64,000 nucleotides of DNA from JASLPR01 sp964496475 (GTDB lineage Bacteria; Chloroflexota; UBA11872; VXNJ01), in NCBI GenBank assembly GCA_964496475.1, contig CAZBZS010000007.1, positions 1-64,000 of the forward strand. The letters run 5' to 3'. Under the pieces are notes generated by a model, which did not search any database, had not been told where the DNA came from, and worked only from the letters and a program-made list of their open reading frames with translations. This document shows positions 24,413 to 32,125 of the stretch, piece after piece. A program made the position numbers and the translations under genes. Position 1 is the stretch's first letter; every line of letters starts with the position of its first letter.

Positions 24413-25869
24413 GCGACCACCCGACCACGATGGTCATATTCGGAGCGTCGGGCGACCTAACCAGTCGCAAGCTCATCCCCTCGCTGTTCAGCCTCCACGC
24501 TAAGGGCAGGCTCCCCGAAGAACTGAGGATCGTCGGCGCGGCCCGGACAGAGATGAGCGACGACCAGTTTCGCGATCTGCTCTACGAGAAACTGCCGGAC
24601 ACGGTGGATGAGGAGACCCGGTCGCAGATGCGGTCCCGTCTCAGCTACTGCCGGGTAGATGTCACCGATCGGCAGAACTTTGACACCCTGCGGCAGCATC
24701 TTGAGTCGGTGGAGGAGGGCCGGCCAGCGAACCGGCTTTACTACCTCGCGACCGCGCCGCGCTTCTTCGAGCCCATCGCCACCAACCTCGGGGCGGCCGG
24801 CATGGTGCGCTCGGACGATGTGTGGACGCGCATCGTCATCGAGAAGCCGTTCGGCCGCGATCTTGAGTCCGCCATTCAGCTCAGCCAGGCCCTCTACAAG
24901 GTGTTCACCGAGGACCAGATTTATCGCATCGACCACTACCTGGGCAAAGACACCGTTCAGAACATTCTGTTTCTGCGTTTCGCCAATGCCATCTTCGAGC
25001 CCGTCTGGAACCGCAACTACGTAGAACAGGTGCAAATCACCGTAGCCGAGGAAGATGGCATTGGCTTCCGCGGCGGCTACTACGACCGCTCCGGCATTCT
25101 GCGGGACGTGTTTCAGAATCACCTGCTGCAATTGCTTGCCCTCACGGCCATGGAGCCACCGGCGTTTTTCGAGGCCCAGGTCCTGCGCAACGAGAAGGTG
25201 AAGGTGTTGCGGGCGGTGCGGCCGATCCCGGTGGACGCCGTGGCTCAGAGCACCGTTCGCGGCCAGTACCGCGGCTATCGGGACGAGCAGGACGTGGAGC
25301 CGGAGTCACTGACGGCGAGTTACTGTGCGATGCGGTTCTTCATCGACAACTGGCGCTGGTCCGGGGTGCCCTTTTACCTCCGCAGTGGCAAGGCCCTCTC
25401 CGACCGCGTTACCGAAATAGTGGTGCAATTTCGCTCCCTGCCGCACACCATGTTCGGGCCCGACGATCCCACCCCCCTGCGCCCCAACGCGCTGGTGCTG
25501 CGGGTGCAGCCCGACGAGGGTATCCATCTGCGCTTCGAGACCAAGATTCCCGATACCGCTCACGACACCCGCACCGCCCACATGGATTTTCGCTACGCCG
25601 GTGGCGACAGCGGCGGGCCCATCCCCGACGCCTACGAGCGCCTGTTGCTGGACTCCCTGGAAGGGGACGCGGCGCTGTTCACCCGCCAGGATGAAATCGA
25701 GCTTGCCTGGCGCTTGACCGACCCTATCGCCGAGTCGTGGGAGAAGAACGAATCGCCCCCGCTGGCTCTGTACGCACCGGGCACCTGGGGCCCTCACGCC
25801 GCCACTGATTTCCTGGAGGAAAGCGGCCATCACTGGGTGACCGGCGAAGAAACGCCCCGCTCCGATTAA
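24409..25869 (+). CDS. zwf: Glucose-6-phosphate 1-dehydrogenase
   Basis: First step of the oxidative pentose phosphate pathway, making NADPH and 6-phosphogluconolactone. The 486-residue protein has full family length. The nucleotide-binding start is IFGASGDLTSRKLIPSLF, and the active-site signature is RIDHYLGKDTVQNILFLRF. Structural segments FIDNWRWSGVPFYLRSGKAL and VLRVQPDEGIHLRFETKIP are also present. It starts at GTG 24409, inside the gnd stop. No separate 6-phosphogluconolactonase (pgl) gene is visible nearby. It ends the tight rpiB-tal-pgi-gnd-zwf run; the next gene is 189 bases away. Confidence 0.97.
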   Translation: MSDHPTTMVIFGASGDLTSRKLIPSLFSLHAKGRLPEELRIVGAARTEMSDDQFRDLLYEKLPDTVDEETRSQMRSRLSYCRVDVTDRQNFDTLRQHLESVEEGRPANRLYYLATAPRFFEPIATNLGAAGMVRSDDVWTRIVIEKPFGRDLESAIQLSQALYKVFTEDQIYRIDHYLGKDTVQNILFLRFANAIFEPVWNRNYVEQVQITVAEEDGIGFRGGYYDRSGILRDVFQNHLLQLLALTAMEPPAFFEAQVLRNEKVKVLRAVRPIPVDAVAQSTVRGQYRGYRDEQDVEPESLTASYCAMRFFIDNWRWSGVPFYLRSGKALSDRVTEIVVQFRSLPHTMFGPDDPTPLRPNALVLRVQPDEGIHLRFETKIPDTAHDTRTAHMDFRYAGGDSGGPIPDAYERLLLDSLEGDAALFTRQDEIELAWRLTDPIAESWEKNESPPLALYAPGTWGPHAATDFLEESGHHWVTGEETPRSD

Positions 25870-26058
25870 CCGCTCCGCGGTCTCTTCGCCAGAATGCCCT
25901 CCCGGCGCCGGGGCGGTAAAATCGCGGGCGGCGGCACTGGATCGGACCCCGGGTCATCAGGCCAACGGGGAACGATCGCATGCAACGTTCGCCTACCGCC
26001 ATTCCGAAATTTCCGGGCGTACGCCGACGCCCGCCGACTGAACTAGGAGCTGCCGCGC

Positions 26059-26937
26059 ATGGCCGATACCCGGGGAGCAGACCTGCACACCCACACTGAC
26101 GCTTCGGACGGGATGCTGACTCCGACCGAACTCGTGGAGCTGGCCGCCAAAAGCAAAATCCTGGCCCTGGGAGTGACCGATCACGACACCATGGACGGGA
26201 TCGACGAAGCGCTTGAGGCCGGCCGCCGGCTGGGCCTCACCATAATTCCCGGCGTCGAGCTTTCGACCGATTGGGAAAGCCCGGTGCAGGGTCCGCAGAC
26301 GGTGCACCTGCTGGCTTACGCGCCCGACCCCGCCGCACCCGCCCTGGCGAAACACATGCACGACGCCAAGCACGATCGGGAGAATCGCGGTCAGGCGATC
26401 GTGAAGAAGCTCAACGAACTTGGCCTGAATATCGAATGGGAGCGGGTCCTGGAAATCGCCGGCGACGCCCGCATCGGCCGCCCCCACATAGCGCGCGCCA
26501 TCATGGAAAAGGGATACGAGACCAACTGGAATCGAATCTTCGAGCGCTGGCTTGGAAACGACGCCCCGGGTTATATCGCCGGGTCCAAACTGAACACGGT
26601 GGACGCCGTAAAAATGGTGGTGGAGGCCGCCGGCGTGCCCGTCGTCGCCCACCCGTATTACGATTTTCACGACGGCACCCTAGACTTGGAAAACCTGCTG
26701 CCACCCATGATCGCCGCCGGTTTGAAGGGGCTGGAAGTGTACTATGGAGGCATCGCCCCGCGAGATATGCTCAAATACGAAGCCATAGCCGCTGAACAAG
26801 GGCTGCTGGCTACCGGCGGCAGCGACTTTCACGGCAGCGATATTTCACCCGACATAACCGTCGGCTGCGCGGTCTGCCCCCGTGCGAACCTGTTGCAGCT
26901 CTGCGAAATGGCGGGAATCGACCCGTCCAACCTGTAA
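26059..26937 (+). CDS. PHP-domain phosphoesterase (RNase AM/YciV-like)
   Basis: A 292-residue cytoplasmic PHP-domain protein. The metal site is spread over DLHTHTDASDGMLTP, LGVTDHDTMDG, PGVELSTDW, VVAHPYYDF and GGSDFHGSDI, which together match trinuclear-metal phosphoesterases such as YciV/RNase AM. Those act on 3',5'-bisphosphonucleotides and short 5' RNA ends, so this is the most likely role. The helical insert (about 105-165, MHDAKHDRENRGQAIVKKLN) is typical. AGGAG lies upstream of ATG 26059. It is followed by fba after 52 bases, so it may be part of the same transcript. Confidence 0.85.
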   Translation: MADTRGADLHTHTDASDGMLTPTELVELAAKSKILALGVTDHDTMDGIDEALEAGRRLGLTIIPGVELSTDWESPVQGPQTVHLLAYAPDPAAPALAKHMHDAKHDRENRGQAIVKKLNELGLNIEWERVLEIAGDARIGRPHIARAIMEKGYETNWNRIFERWLGNDAPGYIAGSKLNTVDAVKMVVEAAGVPVVAHPYYDFHDGTLDLENLLPPMIAAGLKGLEVYYGGIAPRDMLKYEAIAAEQGLLATGGSDFHGSDISPDITVGCAVCPRANLLQLCEMAGIDPSNL

Positions 26938-26989
26938 TCGTATTGTCACCGGACGCGCTTTTCGCGAGTCCGGTCCAGGGAGACTGACA

Positions 26990-27922
26990 TTGGAAACACT
27001 CGTGAATCGCCCCACTCTGGACGATATGGACGTGGGCCTCGGCAAGCGTGTGCGGCTGCACCGGATGCTTCACGAGCACGGTCCCGGCGGCAGTACGCTG
27101 CTGGTTCTGCCCGTCGATCAGGGGCTCGAGCACGGGCCCCGCGACTTCTTCGCTAACGAAGACAGTCTGGATCCGGCCTACGAGCTCGATCTGGCCGCCG
27201 CCGCCGGCTATTCCGCCATCGCCCTTCAGATTGGCCTGGCCTCCAAGTACATGCGTCCCTACGCGGGCACGGTGCCGCTGTTGCTGAAGATCAACGGTAA
27301 GACCGAGATTCCGGCCTCGGGAGCGCCGCGCTCGCCGCTGAACGCTCGCGTCGAGGATGCCGTTCGCATGGGCGCCGACGCCATCGGCTACACCCTCTAC
27401 GTGGGCTCCAAGGCGCAGGAGGCGGACTTCGAAGTCTTCTCACAGGTTCGGTTGGAGGCCGAACGCGCCGGAATGCCGGTGTTCGTCTGGGCCTACCCTC
27501 GCGGCGAGGATATCGGCGCCAAAGGCGGGGCCGGTTCCATCTACGCCATCGACTACGCCGCCCGGGTGGCGGCGGAACTCGGCGCGGATGTGGTGAAGGT
27601 GAACTACCCGGACGCCAACGACGACGGCACCATCGGCCCGGTTGCCGACGCGCCCGCTCCCTACAACAAGATGACCTGGACTATGGAAGAGGCCCTGGGC
27701 CAGATCCTCCGGTCGGCCGGCAAGACCATGGTTATCATGTCCGGCGGATCGCGTGTCTCCGACGAGCTGCTCCTGGAGCGGGTGGACGCCTCCCTGAAGG
27801 CCGGGGTGACCGGTTTCATCTTCGGACGCAACATCTGGCAGCGGCCGCACACCGACGCCATCGAGGTAATTGGCCAGATCAAGCAGCGAATGCAGACATA
27901 CGCGAAGGAACTGGGGGCGTAA
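26990..27922 (+). CDS. fba: Class I fructose-bisphosphate aldolase (DhnA/archaeal type)
   Basis: Cleaves fructose 1,6-bisphosphate, or forms it, through a lysine Schiff base without metal. The 310-residue protein matches the DeoC/LacD-like aldolase group: LVLPVDQGLEHGPRDFF at the start, VPLLLKINGKTEIP, IGYTLYVGSKAQEADF, the likely catalytic strand GADVVKVNYPDAND and the phosphate loop VIMSGGSRVSDELLL with GVTGFIFGRNIWQRP. Translation very likely starts at TTG 26990, because AGGGAG lies seven bases upstream and the family N terminus begins there, although the open frame continues 108 bases further upstream. It adds the glycolysis/gluconeogenesis step to the adjoining pentose phosphate cluster. 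Confidence 0.93.
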   Translation: METLVNRPTLDDMDVGLGKRVRLHRMLHEHGPGGSTLLVLPVDQGLEHGPRDFFANEDSLDPAYELDLAAAAGYSAIALQIGLASKYMRPYAGTVPLLLKINGKTEIPASGAPRSPLNARVEDAVRMGADAIGYTLYVGSKAQEADFEVFSQVRLEAERAGMPVFVWAYPRGEDIGAKGGAGSIYAIDYAARVAAELGADVVKVNYPDANDDGTIGPVADAPAPYNKMTWTMEEALGQILRSAGKTMVIMSGGSRVSDELLLERVDASLKAGVTGFIFGRNIWQRPHTDAIEVIGQIKQRMQTYAKELGA

Positions 27923-27965
27923 GGGCGCACCGGCCAACCCGCCAGTCGGGTAGAGAGGTATTCGG

Positions 27966-28160
27966 ATGGGCGAGGAGAAATCCCAAAAACGCGAATCCAG
28001 CGATCGCCGGGCGGACGAACGCCGCGACGGAGACGAGCGCCGGGAAAACGGCGACCGGTACGACGCCGATCGCCGTGACGGCGATGACCGTCGCGACGGT
28101 GCGGAACGCCGCGAAGGCCGGAACCGCCGGTCTGGCGCCGACCGACGAGATATCGAATAA
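27966..28160 (+). CDS. Arg/Asp-repeat small protein
   Basis: A 64-residue protein made of irregular copies of a unit like DRRDGDERR: RRADERRDGDERRENGD, then DRRDGDDRRDGAERREG, then NRRSGADRRDIE. About a third of the residues are Arg and a third Asp or Glu, with no hydrophobic core, so it should be disordered or a charged helix. GAGAGG lies about eight bases before ATG 27966. It sits 43 bases after fba and 16 before moaB on the same strand. Similar RRSGxDRR tails occur at the ends of other bacterial proteins, but here the repeat is free-standing. No function can be assigned; nucleic acid or polyanion contact is a guess. Confidence 0.55.
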   Translation: MGEEKSQKRESSDRRADERRDGDERRENGDRYDADRRDGDDRRDGAERREGRNRRSGADRRDIE

Positions 28161-28176
28161 CCGACCGACCGGCCTG

Positions 28177-28719
28177 ATGCCTCACGAGCACGAACATTCC
28201 GGCCACCGTTCCGCCTCTACCGAGGAACATCGCGGGATCGCCGCCGAACTCGGTCCGCTGGATTGTGCTGTGGTCGTGGTGAGCGATTCCCGCACCGAGA
28301 AAACCGACCGCTCCGGCGATGTCGCCGTTGAGCTGATCGAGGCCGCCGGTCACCGTCTGGTCGGCCGCGAACTCATCAAGAACGATCCGGCCGCCATCGA
28401 GGAAAAGTTCGCCGAATACATTGGCGACCGGGCCGATTTCGTCGTCTTCTGCGGCGGTACCGGACTCGGCAGCAAGGACCTGACCGTGGAAACCGTGACC
28501 CCTCTACTCGACAAAGTGCTGGATGGCTACGGCGAGGCTTTTCGGCGCTTTAGCTGGGACGAAATTGGCACTGCCGCCATCATGAGCCGGGCCGTCGGGG
28601 GGGCTCCCGGGGGCACCATCGTCGCCTGCACCCCCGGCTCCACCAACGCTCTCCGTCTCGCCCTGGAAAAGCTGCTCCTGCCCGAGCTGCGCCATCTCGT
28701 GCGCGAGGCAAGCCGCTAG
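28177..28719 (+). CDS. moaB: Molybdenum cofactor biosynthesis protein MoaB/Mog family
   Basis: MoaB/Mog proteins bind molybdopterin and, in many bacteria, adenylylate it before metal insertion. The 180-residue product has VVVVSDSRTEKTDRSGD, the phosphate loop VVFCGGTGLGSKDLTVETV and SRAVGGAPGGTIVACTPGS, all diagnostic. ATG 28177 is used; the longer reading frame overlaps the upstream repeat gene. Before the domain lies a His-rich head (MPHEHEHSGHRS) that could bind a metal. No other cofactor genes are in the window, so a linked molybdoenzyme is not seen here. Confidence 0.9.
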   Translation: MPHEHEHSGHRSASTEEHRGIAAELGPLDCAVVVVSDSRTEKTDRSGDVAVELIEAAGHRLVGRELIKNDPAAIEEKFAEYIGDRADFVVFCGGTGLGSKDLTVETVTPLLDKVLDGYGEAFRRFSWDEIGTAAIMSRAVGGAPGGTIVACTPGSTNALRLALEKLLLPELRHLVREASR

Positions 28720-28804
28720 TCGACGCCCGTCCCGCTGGGTTTCTTCCGAATACTGTTCGCCACTCACTCCGTGGGATTCTTCCGGCTTCGACCGGGCCAG
28801 GTGG

Positions 28805-29395
28805 TCACTCCGACGTAGGTGCTGATTTCACCGGTGGCGGCGACGACAACGGTGCATCCGCATCCTGCCGCTTGCTGACCTCTCCCCCGAGCCACGGCGG
28901 GTCGATCCGGATCAGGTTGCCGATACCGCCGGCGTGATCCTGAATCAGAATCCCGTCAAGGTGCTCGATTTCGTGCTGGATCGCCTGCGCCAGCAGGCCG
29001 CTGGCGTCGATGCTGATCTTTTTCCCGTCCATGGTATCTGTGAAGGCGGTTATGTGGTCCGCCCGTTCTATGTGGGTGATATAACCCGGCAGCGACAGGC
29101 AGCCTTCCCGCTTCTCTCGAAAATCCTCCATCTCCCGCACTTCCGGATTCAGCAGAACCAGCAGTTGGGTCTCGGTCCAGTCGGGCTCCTCGGCGTCCTG
29201 GTCCTCCGGCACCTCCACCACCACCAGCCGTTGATTGATCCCCACCTGTGGCGCCGCTAGGCCGACGCCGTTGTGCCCGCGCATCGTCTCGATCATGTCC
29301 TCCGCCAGCGCCTGTATCTCAGGCGTGGCTGTGGCTATCGGCACCGACTTCTGCCGCAGCCGGGGGTCGCCGACCTGCAGAACCCTCAGTCGCAT
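28805..29395 (-). CDS. def: Peptide deformylase
   Basis: Removes the formyl group from the first Met of new proteins. All three motifs are present: GVGLAAPQVG (motif 1), EGCLSLPG (motif 2, metal-binding Cys) and HEIEHLDG (motif 3, two His and the catalytic Glu). The 196-residue length is slightly above the usual 165-190 because of a Ser/Pro/Asp-rich C-terminal tail of about 30 residues after IRIDPPWLGG. It is divergent from the M16 peptidase gene and convergent with moaB, so it is probably expressed alone. Confidence 0.96.
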   Translation of the reverse strand: MRLRVLQVGDPRLRQKSVPIATATPEIQALAEDMIETMRGHNGVGLAAPQVGINQRLVVVEVPEDQDAEEPDWTETQLLVLLNPEVREMEDFREKREGCLSLPGYITHIERADHITAFTDTMDGKKISIDASGLLAQAIQHEIEHLDGILIQDHAGGIGNLIRIDPPWLGGEVSKRQDADAPLSSPPPVKSAPTSE

Positions 29396-29547
29396 TGGAT
29401 CGATTGCGATGGCGTGTTTGGCAAGGGACGCGTAGCCTTGTGCGGTCGCGCTCCCGTTTTCTCACGGGCGCGCCGAATTTGCAAGCAAGTATGGATCGAA
29501 ATATTGACAGACAGCAATCAGCTGCCAGTTGACAACTACGAAATTCC

Positions 29548-30774
29548 GTGACCGTTCCCCACACCCGCGCCATCAGCTACTCCGTCCTCCTGCGGGCCGG
29601 GTCGCGATTTGAGTCCGACTCCGTCGCCGGCATCTCCCATTTCGTCGAGCACATCGTTTTCAAGGGCACTAAAGGCTGGCCCACGGCGAAGTCCATCAGC
29701 GAGGCCATTGAAGGTGTAGGCGGAGGTCTGAACGCCTCCACCGGCCGTGAGATCGTGACCTACTGGGCCAGGGTACCCGAGCCCAAATTCGAGCAGGCCG
29801 TATCAGTGATCAGCTCGCTGGTCACGGAGCCGATAAACGACCGCGACGAGGTGGAGAAGGAGCGCGATGTCATCCTGGAAGAGCTGGCCATGTCGCGGGA
29901 TGATCCCCATTTCCGCATCGGCACTATCTCCGACGAAGTCACCTTTCCCGGGCACGCTCTGGGACGGGACATCGCCGGAACGCCGGAGAGTCTTAACAAC
30001 ATCGACCGCGACGGGCTGGCCGGGTTCATGGATGCCCAGTACGTGCCGTCCTCGGTGGTGGTGGCCGTCGCTGGCAATCGCACTCACGCCGAAGTCGTGG
30101 ACTCGGTCGGCGAGCGCTTCGGCGACTGGAATGCGGACGCCGCCCCGGCCGAGCGTCATACCACCATCGGCATCGCCAGCGGACAGGCCGTGCACGTGGA
30201 AAACTGGGACGGCGAGCAGGCGAATTTCGTCCTCACCATGCCCGGTATCAAGAACGAAGACCCGGACCGCTGGGCGCTTTCATTGATGAACGTGATCCTC
30301 GGCGATGGAATGAGCAGCCGCCTGTTCCAGCGAATTCGCGAAGAGCTCGCGCTGGCCTACTCCGTCTACTCATTCCCGGTCATGCACAGCGATCAGGGCG
30401 CCTTCGGCGTCTACAGCGGAGTCAGCCCGGACAAGGCCCAGCTCGCGCTTGGCGCCGTGATGGACGAGCTCGCCCGCTTCGGCGAGACCGTCACCGCCGA
30501 TGAGCTTGACCGCGCTCGCGAGTACGTCCGCGGCCGGCTGCTGCTCGGGACCGAAGACACCCGCGGCGCGGTGCACTGGGTCGGCCGCCAGCTCGCGCTG
30601 ACCGGCAAAATCATCACCATCGAGGAGACCCTGGCGAGCATCGATGCCGTCACTCTCGAAGACCTCCGCCGGGTTGCCGAGCGCATCCTGCGACCCGAGG
30701 ACTACCGGCTGGCGGTGCTCGGTCCGTTCGAGGGCGACGCCGGCTTCGAATCGCTGCTGGCCGGGAGCGTCTGA
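29548..30774 (+). CDS. M16 family zinc peptidase
   Basis: A 408-residue protein of the M16 family (pitrilysin/processing-peptidase type). The inverted zinc motif HxxEH is in GISHFVEHIVFKGT, the downstream Glu in EKERDVILEELAM, and the C-terminal inactive half carries the RIREELALAYSVYSF segment. The N terminus is shorter than normal: GTG 29548 begins at VPHTRAISYS, whereas relatives have one more strand first. Upstream in the same frame are ATG 29491 and eleven codons, then TGA, then QLRNSVTVP, which resembles the missing strand. So the real start may have been lost to that TGA. The peptidase core is intact. nagA follows after eight bases. Confidence 0.85.
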   Translation: MTVPHTRAISYSVLLRAGSRFESDSVAGISHFVEHIVFKGTKGWPTAKSISEAIEGVGGGLNASTGREIVTYWARVPEPKFEQAVSVISSLVTEPINDRDEVEKERDVILEELAMSRDDPHFRIGTISDEVTFPGHALGRDIAGTPESLNNIDRDGLAGFMDAQYVPSSVVVAVAGNRTHAEVVDSVGERFGDWNADAAPAERHTTIGIASGQAVHVENWDGEQANFVLTMPGIKNEDPDRWALSLMNVILGDGMSSRLFQRIREELALAYSVYSFPVMHSDQGAFGVYSGVSPDKAQLALGAVMDELARFGETVTADELDRAREYVRGRLLLGTEDTRGAVHWVGRQLALTGKIITIEETLASIDAVTLEDLRRVAERILRPEDYRLAVLGPFEGDAGFESLLAGSV

Positions 30775-30782
30775 GCGGGCCG

Positions 30783-32045
30783 GTGGCCACCTGGATCACC
30801 GGTGGCACGGTGCTGACCCCGGCCGGCCGTATCAAAGACGGCCACGTGAAGATCGAGGGCGACACCATTGCCGCCGTGGGGTCCAGGCCGGGAGAGCCGG
30901 CTGATGTTGATGTCGTCATCGAGGCGCAGGGTCTCTACATCGCTCCGGGATTCGTCGATACCCACATCCACGGGCTGGGCGGCTTCGACGCCATGGACGG
31001 CCCCGCCGGCGTCGAGGGCATGTCGCGAGAGCTGGTGAAATATGGAGTCACTTCCTTCCTGCCGACGCTGATCAGCGCGCCTCCCGACGAACTGCTCCGG
31101 CTCGTGGCCGAGCTATCCCCGATTGTAACCACCGGCGCTGATATGGCCGGTCTGCACCTGGAAGGCCCTTATCTGGACCTGGGTGCGCCGGGGATGTTCT
31201 CCCCGGAAGACTTCCGTCCCTTCGACGTCGATGAACTTGAGAGTCTGGCCAGGGCCGGCGACGGCGCTATTCGCGTGATGACCATCGCCTGCCACGGCGA
31301 CGCTGCCGACGCCCTGCCGCGGATCAATATGACCGGCATCGTGCCGTCATTGGGACATGCCACCGGAACCTACGAGGACGCGAAGGCGGCGATCGACAAG
31401 GGCCTGTCCCGCTGCACGCACTGCTTCAACGCCATGACCGGCATGCACCACCGCGAGCCCGGCATCGCCGGGGCGATGCTGCTGCACCGGCAGGTGACCG
31501 CCGAGTTGATCTTGGACTGGGAGCACGTCCACCCGGTGATGGCCCGTATGCTCTTTGGGATGAAAGGTGCCGCGCGGCTGGCCCTTGTGTCCGATTCCAT
31601 GCCGTTCGCCGGGCTCGGCGACGACACGTTCACCTGGCGGGACTACGAGATCACGGTGGCCGATGGCGCGGCGCGGATAGCTGAGGGAAATCTGGCGGGC
31701 AGCGTGCTGACGCTCGATCAGGCCGTGCGCAACGCCGTGGAGATGCTGAAAATACAGCCGGTGACGGCGCGAAATGCAGCAACCGTATTGATCGATCAGC
31801 CGGAGGCTGCGCCGGCGTCGGTTTCTCTGGCGGAGCGGGAGGCGGCGCGCGAGACGGCGCGTGAGGCTTGGGTTGAGGCCGCCTTGGAAATGGCCAGCCT
31901 TACTCCGGCGAATTCCGCTGGCCTCGGCGATACCCACGGCAGCCTGGAACCTCGCAAGCGAGCCGACATCGTCTTCCTCAACACCGACCTGTTCCCCGTC
32001 CGTACCCTCGTCGGTGGGGAGACGGTCTGGGAGGCGGGGGGCTAG
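30783..32045 (+). CDS. nagA: N-acetylglucosamine-6-phosphate deacetylase
   Basis: Deacetylates GlcNAc-6-phosphate in amino sugar use or cell wall recycling. The 420-residue amidohydrolase has DTHIHGLGGFDAMDG near the start, the metal-binding Glu in GLHLEGPYLDLG, HATGTYEDAKAAI, the substrate loop HCFNAMTGMHHREPG and the catalytic Asp in LALVSDSMPFAGLGD. The C terminus returns to RKRADIVFLNTDLFPV. An Ala/Glu-rich insert (about 345-375, SLAEREAARETAREAWVEAA) is unusual and probably an extra helix. It starts at GTG 30783, eight bases after the M16 gene. No nagB is seen in the window. Confidence 0.93.
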   Translation: MATWITGGTVLTPAGRIKDGHVKIEGDTIAAVGSRPGEPADVDVVIEAQGLYIAPGFVDTHIHGLGGFDAMDGPAGVEGMSRELVKYGVTSFLPTLISAPPDELLRLVAELSPIVTTGADMAGLHLEGPYLDLGAPGMFSPEDFRPFDVDELESLARAGDGAIRVMTIACHGDAADALPRINMTGIVPSLGHATGTYEDAKAAIDKGLSRCTHCFNAMTGMHHREPGIAGAMLLHRQVTAELILDWEHVHPVMARMLFGMKGAARLALVSDSMPFAGLGDDTFTWRDYEITVADGAARIAEGNLAGSVLTLDQAVRNAVEMLKIQPVTARNAATVLIDQPEAAPASVSLAEREAARETAREAWVEAALEMASLTPANSAGLGDTHGSLEPRKRADIVFLNTDLFPVRTLVGGETVWEAGG

Positions 32046-32125
32046 GATGGAACGCACCACCTGAGCCTCCTATCGGATTCCGTCTCGGTCACTGGAAACT
32101 GCAAATCCTGGGTCTCGAACCGGAA

